The translations under genes were made by a program, and so were the position numbers. Shown here one piece after another: positions 9,001 through 15,510 of a DNA stretch of 33,145 bases; the first letter of the stretch is position 1, and each line of letters begins with the position of its first letter. Source of the DNA: an uncultured Clostridia bacterium (GTDB lineage Bacteria > Bacillota > Clostridia > Oscillospirales > CAG-272). Where the stretch lies: the NCBI GenBank assembly GCA_947630625.1, contig CANRIL010000028.1, forward strand, positions 1-33,145, given 5' to 3'. The notes under the pieces are model-generated. The model was not told where the DNA came from. It made no database searches and worked only from the letters and a program-made list of their open reading frames with translations.

Positions 9001-9057
9001 GGCCGCGAATATCCGACGTGCGTCGTGCACTGCATCGACGGCGACTTACAAAAATAA
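5977..9057 (+). CDS. ECF sigma factor fused to membrane segment and BspA-type LRR ectodomain
   Basis: A single 1026-residue chain joins a transcription factor to a surface sensor. Residues 10-90 are sigma region 2 (AFSELYQNSYDAVYRTVKSM, DIVQDAYIKGF); 118-190 are sigma region 4 with the helix-turn-helix SVAEIAETIGVSENTVKSRL. A 100-residue Ala/Ser/Thr-rich linker (about 230-335) leads to one membrane segment (about 343-364) followed by RR, so the C-terminal part should lie outside. Residues 395-700 are an unrecognised ectodomain with DYDGDGEPELL, like calcium-binding FG-GAP/EF-type loops. Residues 709-1015 hold about 11 BspA-like repeats of the form TxIGxxAFxxCxxLxxITIP. I chose ATG 5977 because GGAGG lies eight bases upstream; the nearer ATG at 5971 is too close to it. 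No separate anti-sigma gene is adjacent. Release by proteolysis, or work while tethered, is inference. Confidence 0.88.
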   Translation: MKSTWSELIERAAHDDQEAFSELYQNSYDAVYRTVKSMIKDDDTVLDIVQDAYIKGFGSLSTLEDPESFVAWMKRIATNKAKDQYKKKHDINFSEMENEDGGEPDFKDEALDHMPEAVIDRNETARLIEAILSTLSDEQRLVVGMFYYQNMSVAEIAETIGVSENTVKSRLNYGRKKIKAGVEELEKRGTKLYGLAPIPFLIWLFRNQIAAPAVGAAPAAVFENIMAGVSSAASSAASAAATTSAATVDTASTSTTASTAAKTTSTSTTNSATTAKTPSTSTTTSATTKTPSTSTTASTTTTKTSSASSSATTSTASAAAASPASSAGAAAKFAGLFSSLGAKITAGVLAVAIVGGGVGTAIFMSRRSDNTPEATETGTYTGGQTNAPESTNAVTDEKQDVEVDVPGHTAEELLSSYLDETLLPERGIYNVNQPGYFEDVYGAIDKTTFKFDPTAKTFSSEHVNVMALGNEDYAPMADEFNAAKENMDLSGIYGADICDYDGDGEPELLAVYGEGGSLYLEMFDAADGKVTSVGKRSFDELLPAEMMTTIEQYKTADGITPFSYFNHGYMTRSIGRFLSSDGTAYIVISDQTNQVSTVTPRYLRISGSLEPVSCMIVDVISLANGSGVEFYYDGKAASSYDVADYFNGESDKMPDCMKSYIGGSVTEICMLYQYGGAPNDLIAKYYEKYGEVTPPPATGGETDGEEEGLKFTLTDEGNSYAVTGIGNSKDTDLVIPESYNGMPVTEIGASAFKQCKELKSVVIPDGVTVIGDDAFKSCENLVSITIPNGLTKIGVNAFENCYALAQIDLPDSLTEIGENAFCYCTALTEITIPKNIKRIEYVTFSNCESLTRVVLPDGLEVICENAFEGCFGLTDITIPNSVTEIGQYAFWDCSSLTKFTIPDSITTIEAALFCFCVNLTDITIPDTVTTIGDSAFYGCEALEKITIPNSVTRIEHSAFGDCPMLTHITIPAGVTYVGGDAFSGCPALESITFKGTTDVWESFDVWQNGREYPTCVVHCIDGDLQK
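6757..6895 (+). repeat. Degenerate tandem repeats in the sigma-protein linker
   Basis: Three consecutive units of 39-42 bases encode variants of TPSTSTTTSATTK, with phrases such as AAAACGCCTTCAACGTCGAC recurring exactly. They lie between the sigma domains and the membrane segment and probably vary in copy number between strains. Confidence 0.75.
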
Positions 9058-9113
9058 TGGACTCAATCGCAAATAATCCGCGGCAGCCCGGAAAAAGCGG
9101 AGATTTGACCGAT

Positions 9114-9158
9114 GAGGGCGGATGTATCCCAAACAACGATACATCCGCCCTCTTTTTT
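9114..9158 (+). terminator. Terminator of the sigma-LRR gene
   Basis: A perfect 15-bp stem, GAGGGCGGATGTATC with GATACATCCGCCCTC, closes a 9-10-base loop and is followed by TTTTTT. It sits 56 bases after the stop codon. Confidence 0.93.
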
Positions 9159-9222
9159 GCCTATATACATATATTTCGATCAAACGCAGTCTGTCAAAAA
9201 CGGATCAAAACCCCCGCCGGGA

Positions 9223-9864
9223 TCAAAGATTGATATACCCCATATCAATATCATCTTTAATTTCTCTGATCCAGCAGTTTTTCGGGTTTCTCTCTTCGTG
9301 ATACCATTCGGGAGAGTAATGAAACCAACGAAGCAGGAAAGTTCTCAACGTCGTGCCGTGAGTGAATATGAACAGCGTATCAACTCCGTGCTTTTCAAAA
9401 TCTCTGTGTATTGTTCCCATAAATTGATGTATTCTGATCGCAACATCAAACGGACTTTCCCCTAAAGGAAAGCGTGCGTAAAATTTTCCGTAGTTTGCGC
9501 GCTGACGTATATATTCAGCAAACGCATCCGGATATAATTCGCCCCATTTTTCCTCGGGAACAGAATCAAACAAGCCGAATTGCTGTTCAATAAGGGTTAT
9601 ATCTTCCCTGATGTCGGTAATGTTTAAATACTTGTTAAACTCTTCACTTGTCTGCCTCGTCCGAAGATACGGGCTCCGCCATATTCTCGCATTCGAAAGG
9701 TCAACTGACTGTTCCTTACAATAGTTAGCCAGCCATTGCCCGTTTTCCCTTGCCTGCTCCTTGCCTCTTTCTGTCAATGAAACAAGATGATCCGGGAGGC
9801 GCTTTACATAGTTTTCACCGACATTTGCAATTGATTCCCCGTGCCTGATAAGAAATATGTGCAT
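9223..9864 (-). CDS. Histidine phosphatase family protein (phosphoglycerate-mutase-like)
   Basis: This 213-residue cytoplasmic protein starts MHIFLIRHGES, with the phospho-accepting His8 in the RHG motif, and has a second conserved His region (FIFTHGTTLRTFLLRW) plus SLTERGKEQA typical of the superfamily. Members hydrolyse phosphate esters or act as mutases; the substrate cannot be told from sequence. I chose ATG 9864 because GGAGG lies eight bases upstream, in preference to the start 30 bases earlier. The gene stands alone on the minus strand, with a perfect consensus promoter at 10036-10064 and a leader of about 165 bases. It converges with the sigma-LRR gene, separated by that gene's terminator. 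Confidence 0.88.
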   Translation of the reverse strand: MHIFLIRHGESIANVGENYVKRLPDHLVSLTERGKEQARENGQWLANYCKEQSVDLSNARIWRSPYLRTRQTSEEFNKYLNITDIREDITLIEQQFGLFDSVPEEKWGELYPDAFAEYIRQRANYGKFYARFPLGESPFDVAIRIHQFMGTIHRDFEKHGVDTLFIFTHGTTLRTFLLRWFHYSPEWYHEERNPKNCWIREIKDDIDMGYINL

Positions 9865-10160
9865 CGAATTTTCCTCCATAATATAATTTTTCATTATATC
9901 GTTCGCAGGCAGAAGACCTGACGTTAGCCGCTGCCGTGACTGCCATGAATTCAGCGTTCATGTGAAAAATTTCGTTAAGGCTCCCGTTTCATATATTCCA
10001 CCGGGGCTCCCTGAAAAAAAGGTCACTGCACTTTGATTATAATGCCGAAAAGCGATTCTGTCAAGAAGCTGCCCCGAATCGTTTGGCATACGGAATTACA
10101 TTTCTCATTTTGCACAGCTTCTCGCCGCATCCCGCGATAAGTACCGAAATTTCGCTTTTT
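9865..10160 (-). other. Leader and promoter region of the histidine phosphatase gene
   Basis: Apart from the promoter at 10036-10064, this stretch is an untranslated leader. It contains two copies of GGGAGCC about 26 bases apart and a possible hairpin CAGG, 7 bases, CCTG close to the ribosome site. No known riboswitch class was recognised. The part upstream of the promoter is the short 3' flank of the deiminase gene. Confidence 0.5.
10036..10064 (-). promoter_or_regulatory. Perfect consensus sigma-A promoter
   Basis: On the minus strand TTGACA (10059-10064), exactly 17 bases and TATAAT (10036-10041). Transcription would start near 10029 and run into the histidine phosphatase gene at 9864. 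Confidence 0.9.
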
Positions 10161-10961
10161 TCAAAATTTCCAGCTGATACAATTGAGGCAGCCGCCGTCA
10201 ACTGCAATTTCGCGGATATTGACCGGCACGACCGGCTTTGAAAACAGCTTTTCCGCGCAGGCTGCGGCTTTTTCGTCCTCATCGACTCCGAAATAAGGCA
10301 GAAACACAAAGTCGCCGGCGTCAAGATAATTCAGATAACATCCGACCGCGCTGTCTTTGGACGAATCAAAATACGGAAAATCATATGTCTCGATCCCACA
10401 CTTCTTGAGAACCGATTTTATGCGCGCCTCAAGGCCGAATTTATACGGCGAACTGTTTCCAAGCGCCGTTCGTTCATCAAGGAACCGTACCATCCCGTCG
10501 GCATGACCGGTCATGTCAGACCGCAGCGACGGAATAATGATGATCTGCGCCTCAAGCAGCCGTTCGAGTTCCGAAATCAGCGCATTCGGCTGTATGTCCG
10601 GATTTTCAGAGAACACGCGGTCGCTGACGACCGCCGTATTCTTCGACGGCGAGAAAACGATATTGCCTCCGTCCAAATTGATATCCGAATATATAAGACG
10701 CTCAAGCTGCAGCTGCGGCGCAATTTCGGTTTTAAAATCGGTGCGAAGACCCGGATTATCAATAAGATAACTCGGCTCATATCGAAACGATACGTAGCTG
10801 CCCGACCTTGTTTTGACGGGCATAAAGTCTCTCAGCCAGATATCGCGCGTGTGCTCCAGCAAGCGGTAATCGACGTGACGCTCGTCAAGAGCGCGGAACA
10901 GGCGGTTCGCCGCGGCTCTGTATTTTTTGTTTTCTGTCAGAAGCGATGAAAAGCAATACAT
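10161..10961 (-). CDS. Agmatine deiminase / peptidyl-arginine deiminase family protein
   Basis: A 266-residue protein of the guanidine-modifying superfamily. Family signatures are RDIWLRDFMPV (from about 39), the substrate loop LDGGNIV (about 97-103), the catalytic-His motif TGHADGMVRFLDE (His153) and the C-terminal nucleophile in GGCLNCISWKF (Cys258). Relatives hydrolyse agmatine to N-carbamoylputrescine and ammonia in polyamine synthesis; others act on arginine or peptides. At 266 residues it is shorter than classical AguA (about 350), and there is no N-carbamoylputrescine amidohydrolase next door, so the substrate is uncertain. I used ATG 10961; a TTG 33 bases upstream is an alternative, and neither has a strong ribosome site (AAGAAG only). 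Other polyamine genes are absent from the window. Confidence 0.82.
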   Translation of the reverse strand: MYCFSSLLTENKKYRAAANRLFRALDERHVDYRLLEHTRDIWLRDFMPVKTRSGSYVSFRYEPSYLIDNPGLRTDFKTEIAPQLQLERLIYSDINLDGGNIVFSPSKNTAVVSDRVFSENPDIQPNALISELERLLEAQIIIIPSLRSDMTGHADGMVRFLDERTALGNSSPYKFGLEARIKSVLKKCGIETYDFPYFDSSKDSAVGCYLNYLDAGDFVFLPYFGVDEDEKAAACAEKLFSKPVVPVNIREIAVDGGCLNCISWKF

Positions 10962-11279
10962 GATATTCTTCTTTTTGTCCAGCTCAGTCGGCAAGCAGTT
11001 GCGCGGCTGAGATATTTTTTATGATATCAAAATTTTTTGCAGTTTTTTGGACTAAATTTAGTTTTTCAAACGGTTAAACGGGCAGCCTGGTACTGATTCT
11101 GTATGTATGATATCAAGCTTTATGTACCAAAAATAACCCGTTACTTATGATATTCTTGTAACAGTGCGGCGGGGAGAAACGGGACAGCGATCGACGCCTC
11201 CGCCGTCGGGAGCGGTAATCCTTTCCGGCGTATTTGTTCCGATACGCCTTAAAAAATTCATATCGAGAAGGTTGTTTTT
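10962..11279. promoter_or_regulatory. AT-rich divergent control region with repeats
   Basis: This spacer lies between the deiminase (minus) and the island's first gene (plus). It holds a perfect 12-bp palindrome ACTAAATTTAGT (11051-11062), two copies of TATGATATCAA (11020-11030 and 11106-11116) and a third variant TATGATATTCT (11146-11156). These look like protein-binding sites. No clean -35/-10 pair was identified for either gene, and no ORF with a ribosome site was found. Confidence 0.45.
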
Positions 11280-11696
11280 ATGAATGCTTTACAGTTTGTA
11301 AATTCAAAAGATATCCGTGCGCATCTGGAGAAAATCGGATACGAATTTTCACTGACGGAGATCGCATGGCTGATTTACCACAGCCGGAATCACACTCTTG
11401 CCGAAAAACACGCCGCGTGGCGTCAACTTGCCGAAGAATACCCCGACGCGCCTTTCGCCGCAGAGTATGACAACGATTTCCGCAAGGCAGTATGCCCTGA
11501 CACGCCTTTTAAAAAACTTTCCGACTGCTTACGGCTTTTTATCGACACCGAAAAAAAGCTTCTGATGGATTTTTCGAAAAACGACGGGAGCTTTGTTTAC
11601 TGCGTTGACCCTCTCGATGAGGATTTATATATGGGAGGTCATTTGGACGAACTTTTTACGCGGGCTTTTTTCAACTTTAAAACATGTATGCGGTGA
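11280..11696 (+). CDS. Conserved hypothetical protein of mobile-element type, probably truncated
   Basis: The 138-residue product starts MNALQFVNSKDIRAHLEKIG and resembles, from memory, a family of uncharacterised proteins common in clostridial genomes and integrative elements; no catalytic motif is visible. It is mixed alpha/beta, soluble and lacks a signal peptide. An AAGG site precedes the ATG. Relatives seem longer: the frame ends abruptly after FFNFKTCMR, and a stretch reading LDIFLPVGFLP follows in another frame (11720-11812), so the C-terminus is probably lost by mutation. It is the first gene of the island and lies 137 bases before the PolC-like gene. Function unknown. Confidence 0.6.
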   Translation: MNALQFVNSKDIRAHLEKIGYEFSLTEIAWLIYHSRNHTLAEKHAAWRQLAEEYPDAPFAAEYDNDFRKAVCPDTPFKKLSDCLRLFIDTEKKLLMDFSKNDGSFVYCVDPLDEDLYMGGHLDELFTRAFFNFKTCMR

Positions 11697-11719
11697 TTTA
11701 AATCCGTAACCTCAACTAC

Positions 11720-11812
11720 ATGGAGGCACTAAATAAGCTCGATATCTTTTTACCGGTCGGCTTCCTGCCGATTTCGGTCAAAAGCGACGGCGCACTGTCA
11801 TGCGCGGACTGA
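11720..11812 (+). pseudogene. Possible frame-shifted tail of the preceding gene
   Basis: A 30-codon frame starting MEALNKLDIFLPVGFLP without a ribosome site follows the gene at 11280-11696. Its composition resembles the end of that family, so it may be the remnant of its C-terminus. The evidence is weak and rests on memory of the family. Confidence 0.3.
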
Positions 11813-11833
11813 CAAATATTTTCGGAGGTACAT

Positions 11834-14338
11834 ATGAAACAAAAAAGGATAGAATTGAGCGTACACACAAATATGTCTGCCATGGACGGGGTTGACTCGG
11901 CTGAAAAATTGCTGATTCGTGCCGCAGAGCTCGGCCTGTACGCGATCGCCGTTACTGATCGAAATGTGGTGCAGGCATTTCCGGAGGCGGAAAAAGCGGT
12001 CGAGCGCCTTACTGCGCAAGGTCACGGCATTCGCGTCCTCTACGGAATGGACGCGGACTTCACGGACGGCGGCCGCGCCTTTCAAATGACGATTTTAGCG
12101 CAGACACATAAGGGGTTGAAAAACCTTTACCGATTAGTCACCATATGCAATACAAAAGATATCGGCAAAGCTGAGCCGCAGATTTCAAAAGACGAGCTGA
12201 CGGCACACAGATTTGGGCTGCTTTTTGGCAGCGGCGGCCTTGATGGCGAGCTGATGCAAGCCGTCGCATCCGGGCAGCCATGGAGCCGCCTTTGCGAAAT
12301 GGCGAAATTTTACGATTATCTTGAAATTCAGCCTTTTCTCGATAAGGAGATAAACCGGACGGTTGTACGGTTAGGGGAAGCGTTGAACATTCCTGTCTGC
12401 GCCACGGGAAACGTTTATTTCTGCTCGCCGGAGGATGAGATCTGCCGACATATTCTGCACAGTGTCTGCGCAAATGCGGACGCTGAAGACCCCATGCCGT
12501 TCTATCTGCGTTCCACCGATGAAATGCTGGCGGATTTTGCCTATCTGGGCGCGGAAACTGCCTATGAAGTCGTTGTGGAAAATCCCAGCCGGATCGCCGA
12601 ACGGATCGAACAGCTCCGCCCCATTCCTCAAGGGTTTTTCCCGCCTAAATTCGAAGGTGCGCGGCAGCGGCTTAAGACTATTGTTTTTGAGAACGCAAAG
12701 AAACGGTACGGCGACCCTCTTCCCTCTCCCGTGCGCATGAGACTGGAAAAAGAGCTGACCCAAATCGCCGAACACGGATACGAAGGGATTTATCTGACCT
12801 TGCAAATGCTCACGGCGGATTCGGAACGCCACGGATATCACGTGCTTTCCCGCGGCTCTGTCGGAGCATCTCTTGTCGCCCATCTTGCCGGAATTACGGA
12901 AGTTGATCCCCTGCCGCCGCATTATGTTTGTCCGCACTGCCGCTGCACGGAATTTTTGACGGACGGTGAGGTCGGTTCAGGATTCGATCTGCCGGAAAAG
13001 GTTTGTCCGCAGTGCGGCATCAAGTTGGATCGGGACGGTCAGGATATCCCGTTTGAAGTATTCGCGGGGCTTAACGGGGAGAAAGTGCCCAATATTGACC
13101 TGAACATTGCGTATGAGTATTATCCTTCCGCCTGCGCATTTCTGCAGTCACTGTTCGGCAAAGACCATGTGCTGAAGGCCGGAATAGTCAGCACTGTTTC
13201 AAGAGGGTCGGCGACCCAGTATGTGCGCCGCTATGCGAAGAAACATTCGCTTGAACTCGGCGAGACGGATATCATGAGACTGTCAAAGCGCTTATGCAGG
13301 GTAAAACGCAAATCTGAACAACACCCGGTTGGGTGGATTCTAATCCCCGCAGATCATGACGTTGAAGATTTCACGGCAGTGCAAAATGATCTCGAAACGG
13401 GCTGCCTTGCCTCGCACTTTGATTTTCACGGTCTTTCAGGACTGTTTAAGCTTGATCTTATAGAAAATATCGTTCCTGAGATTTACCGTGAGCTTGAGCG
13501 GTCGACCGGGATACCCATCACTGACGTACCGATGAGCGACCAGGAAATATACAGCCTGCTCACCTCGCCAAAGGCACTGGGCGTCACCCCGGAAGAGATA
13601 GATTGCGAAACAGGCACCCTCGGTCTTTGGGAACTGGAGCTCGATTTTATTCGCCGGATGATGATCGGAATGCAGCCGAAAAATTTTTCCGATCTGATGA
13701 AGATCTTAGGTCTTGCCCACGGAACCGATACGTGGGCTGACAATGTGCAGAAGCGGATTTCCGAAGGGACCTCTGCTCTTTCAGATGTGATCGCCTTGCG
13801 CGACGATGTCATGCTTTACCTGATGCGCAAGGGATTTCCGAGAGAGGCGGCATATGAGATCATGGAAACTGTCTATAAAAGACGGTCGCCTCGGTTTTCA
13901 CCGGAAATTCGGCAAAAGCTGCTTGACGGCGGCGCATCGGAGCTGTTCCTCGACAGCTGCGAAAAAATCGGTTACCTCTTTCCAAAAGCCCACGCCGCTG
14001 CGTATATGATGGCGGCTGTAAGGCTCGGATGGTATAAGATCCATTATCCGGCGGCGTTTTATGCCGCATGCTTCAACGTGTGTTTCGGTCAGGATGCGGA
14101 AGAAGGTTCGCTTGATTTGTCGGTCCTGCTTAAGGGGGCGGAGGAGCTCCGCCGCTCGTATACCGATCCGGAAGAAACAGAAGACGATATCATTTTATCG
14201 GAGCCGGAATCATTTTATCACCTTGCTTATGAGGCGGTGCAGCGCGGCGTTCCATTTTTGCCGACAGGCCCCGGCGATAATAATACATCATGTTTTTATG
14301 CGGAAAACGGGGCGATCAGAATCAGGGTCGTAAATTGA
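11834..14338 (+). CDS. PolC-like DNA polymerase III alpha paralog, probably catalytically dead
   Basis: The 834-residue protein aligns by eye with Gram-positive PolC (about 1440 residues) but lacks the N-terminal and OB domains and the 3'-5' exonuclease inserted in the PHP domain. PHP: residues 5-200, where PolC's HLHT is SVHT and TDH is TDR, so metal ligands are lost. Palm: SRGSVGASLVAHLAGITEV (339-357), a zinc knuckle with Cys366/369/391/394, then VPNIDLN (418-424), where PolC has PDIDLN; Asn420 replaces one catalytic Asp while Asp422 and Asp541 (FKLDL) remain. The fingers region ALGVTPEEI to FPKAHAAAYM (581-725) is well kept. A GGAGGT site lies five bases before the ATG. Long uninterrupted conservation argues it is a maintained, repurposed protein, for example a DNA-binding or clamp-interacting factor, and not a fresh pseudogene. 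That role is inference. Confidence 0.82.
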   Translation: MKQKRIELSVHTNMSAMDGVDSAEKLLIRAAELGLYAIAVTDRNVVQAFPEAEKAVERLTAQGHGIRVLYGMDADFTDGGRAFQMTILAQTHKGLKNLYRLVTICNTKDIGKAEPQISKDELTAHRFGLLFGSGGLDGELMQAVASGQPWSRLCEMAKFYDYLEIQPFLDKEINRTVVRLGEALNIPVCATGNVYFCSPEDEICRHILHSVCANADAEDPMPFYLRSTDEMLADFAYLGAETAYEVVVENPSRIAERIEQLRPIPQGFFPPKFEGARQRLKTIVFENAKKRYGDPLPSPVRMRLEKELTQIAEHGYEGIYLTLQMLTADSERHGYHVLSRGSVGASLVAHLAGITEVDPLPPHYVCPHCRCTEFLTDGEVGSGFDLPEKVCPQCGIKLDRDGQDIPFEVFAGLNGEKVPNIDLNIAYEYYPSACAFLQSLFGKDHVLKAGIVSTVSRGSATQYVRRYAKKHSLELGETDIMRLSKRLCRVKRKSEQHPVGWILIPADHDVEDFTAVQNDLETGCLASHFDFHGLSGLFKLDLIENIVPEIYRELERSTGIPITDVPMSDQEIYSLLTSPKALGVTPEEIDCETGTLGLWELELDFIRRMMIGMQPKNFSDLMKILGLAHGTDTWADNVQKRISEGTSALSDVIALRDDVMLYLMRKGFPREAAYEIMETVYKRRSPRFSPEIRQKLLDGGASELFLDSCEKIGYLFPKAHAAAYMMAAVRLGWYKIHYPAAFYAACFNVCFGQDAEEGSLDLSVLLKGAEELRRSYTDPEETEDDIILSEPESFYHLAYEAVQRGVPFLPTGPGDNNTSCFYAENGAIRIRVVN

Positions 14339-14390
14339 CGCAGAACGCCCCAGATGTGCGTTCTACGAGTCCGGATGTATTTTTGCAATA

Positions 14391-14420
14391 TTGACAAGAT
14401 AATAAATTCTATGATAAAAT
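14391..14420 (+). promoter_or_regulatory. Sigma-A promoter of the WYL regulator
   Basis: TTGACA (14391-14396), an 18-base spacer and TAAAAT (14415-14420), about 40 bases before the chosen start codon. The start point would fall near 14427, after the alternative ATG at 14423, which supports the later start. Confidence 0.7.
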
Positions 14421-14458
14421 AAATGCAGCATAAAGCTCATAAAAGGCGGGGAATTTTC

Positions 14459-15442
14459 ATGGATAGTTTTGAACCGAAAAAACTGGCGCTGCTGCGGATC
14501 TGGCAGATACTCCGGGAGCACAGCGATCACAAGCATCCCATGACGCAGGAGGAGATCGCAGAACACCTGCAAAAGGATTACGGTATCTCCATCGAGCGCA
14601 AGGCGATCAGCCGGAATATCTCGCTTCTCCGCGAGGCAGGCGCCGAAATTGAATCCACACGCGAAGGAAGTTACATCGATTACCGGGGATTTGAGGACTC
14701 GGAGCTTCGTCTTCTGATCGATGGGGTGCTGTGCAGCAAATACATCACCGCAACGCATTCGGCAGATCTGATTGAACGGCTGTGCAAGCTCTCGAATAAG
14801 TATTTCCGTTCGCATATCAAAAATATTTATTCGGTCGTCGACTGGAGCAAAACCGAAAATCCGTCGCTGTTTTACAACATTGAACTGATCGACACGGCGA
14901 TCGAGCAGAAATGCCGCATCAGCTACGATTACAATAAACTCGGGACGGACAAAAAATTGCACAAATCCTCATATCAGGTCGTTACGCCTTACCAGATGCT
15001 GCTGCATAACCAGCGGTATTATCTGATGGCATACAGCGAATATTGGGGGAACATGGTCTTTCACCGGCTTGACCGCATCACAAATATGTCTTTGAATGAT
15101 GAAAAGGCCACGCCGCTGTCCGACATTCCCGGATACGAAAACGGTCCCGATTACAAAAAGCTTGCAACCGCCATGCCGTATATGTATTCGGACGAACCGG
15201 TGCGCATCACATTCATTGCGGATACCGTCATCGTAGACCAGATCGTAGATTGGTTCGGCAGCAATGTCCGGTTTCGGAAATATCCGGACGACGGCAAAAT
15301 AGAGGCGACCGTCATCGCCAGCCCCAATGCGATGGAACACTGGGCTATGCAGTACATAAATTACGTGGAGATCAAATCTCCCGAAACTCTTCGGGAAACG
15401 ATCCGGCAATCGCTGGAAAAAGGTATTGAACGGTACAGGTGA
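14459..15442 (+). CDS. WYL-domain transcriptional regulator
   Basis: A 327-residue regulator. Residues 1-75 form a winged helix-turn-helix (TQEEIAEHLQKDYGISIERK, then SRNISLLREAG). Residues 130-220 carry the WYL core, including ISYDYNKLG, SSYQVVTPYQMLLHNQRYYL and FHRLDRITNM, and a C-terminal WCX-type extension follows. WYL proteins bind DNA and are thought to sense nucleic acid or nucleotide ligands; many control defence or mobile-element genes. I chose ATG 14459 because of the purine-rich AGGCGGGGA just upstream and the promoter position. It has its own promoter, sits between the PolC-like gene and a nuclease on the same strand, and is a natural candidate regulator of the island. Its target sites are unknown. 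Confidence 0.9.
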   Translation: MDSFEPKKLALLRIWQILREHSDHKHPMTQEEIAEHLQKDYGISIERKAISRNISLLREAGAEIESTREGSYIDYRGFEDSELRLLIDGVLCSKYITATHSADLIERLCKLSNKYFRSHIKNIYSVVDWSKTENPSLFYNIELIDTAIEQKCRISYDYNKLGTDKKLHKSSYQVVTPYQMLLHNQRYYLMAYSEYWGNMVFHRLDRITNMSLNDEKATPLSDIPGYENGPDYKKLATAMPYMYSDEPVRITFIADTVIVDQIVDWFGSNVRFRKYPDDGKIEATVIASPNAMEHWAMQYINYVEIKSPETLRETIRQSLEKGIERYR

Positions 15443-15510
15443 AAAAATTATATTACAATTTACCGGATGTTTTTTAACGTTTTTTAAATTTGATAGAAAA
15501 GAGGAACGAT

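Noticed and set aside
9114-9158. Inverted 15-bp repeats considered as a mobile-element end
   Set aside because: The T6 tract and position after a stop codon make a transcription terminator the simpler reading.
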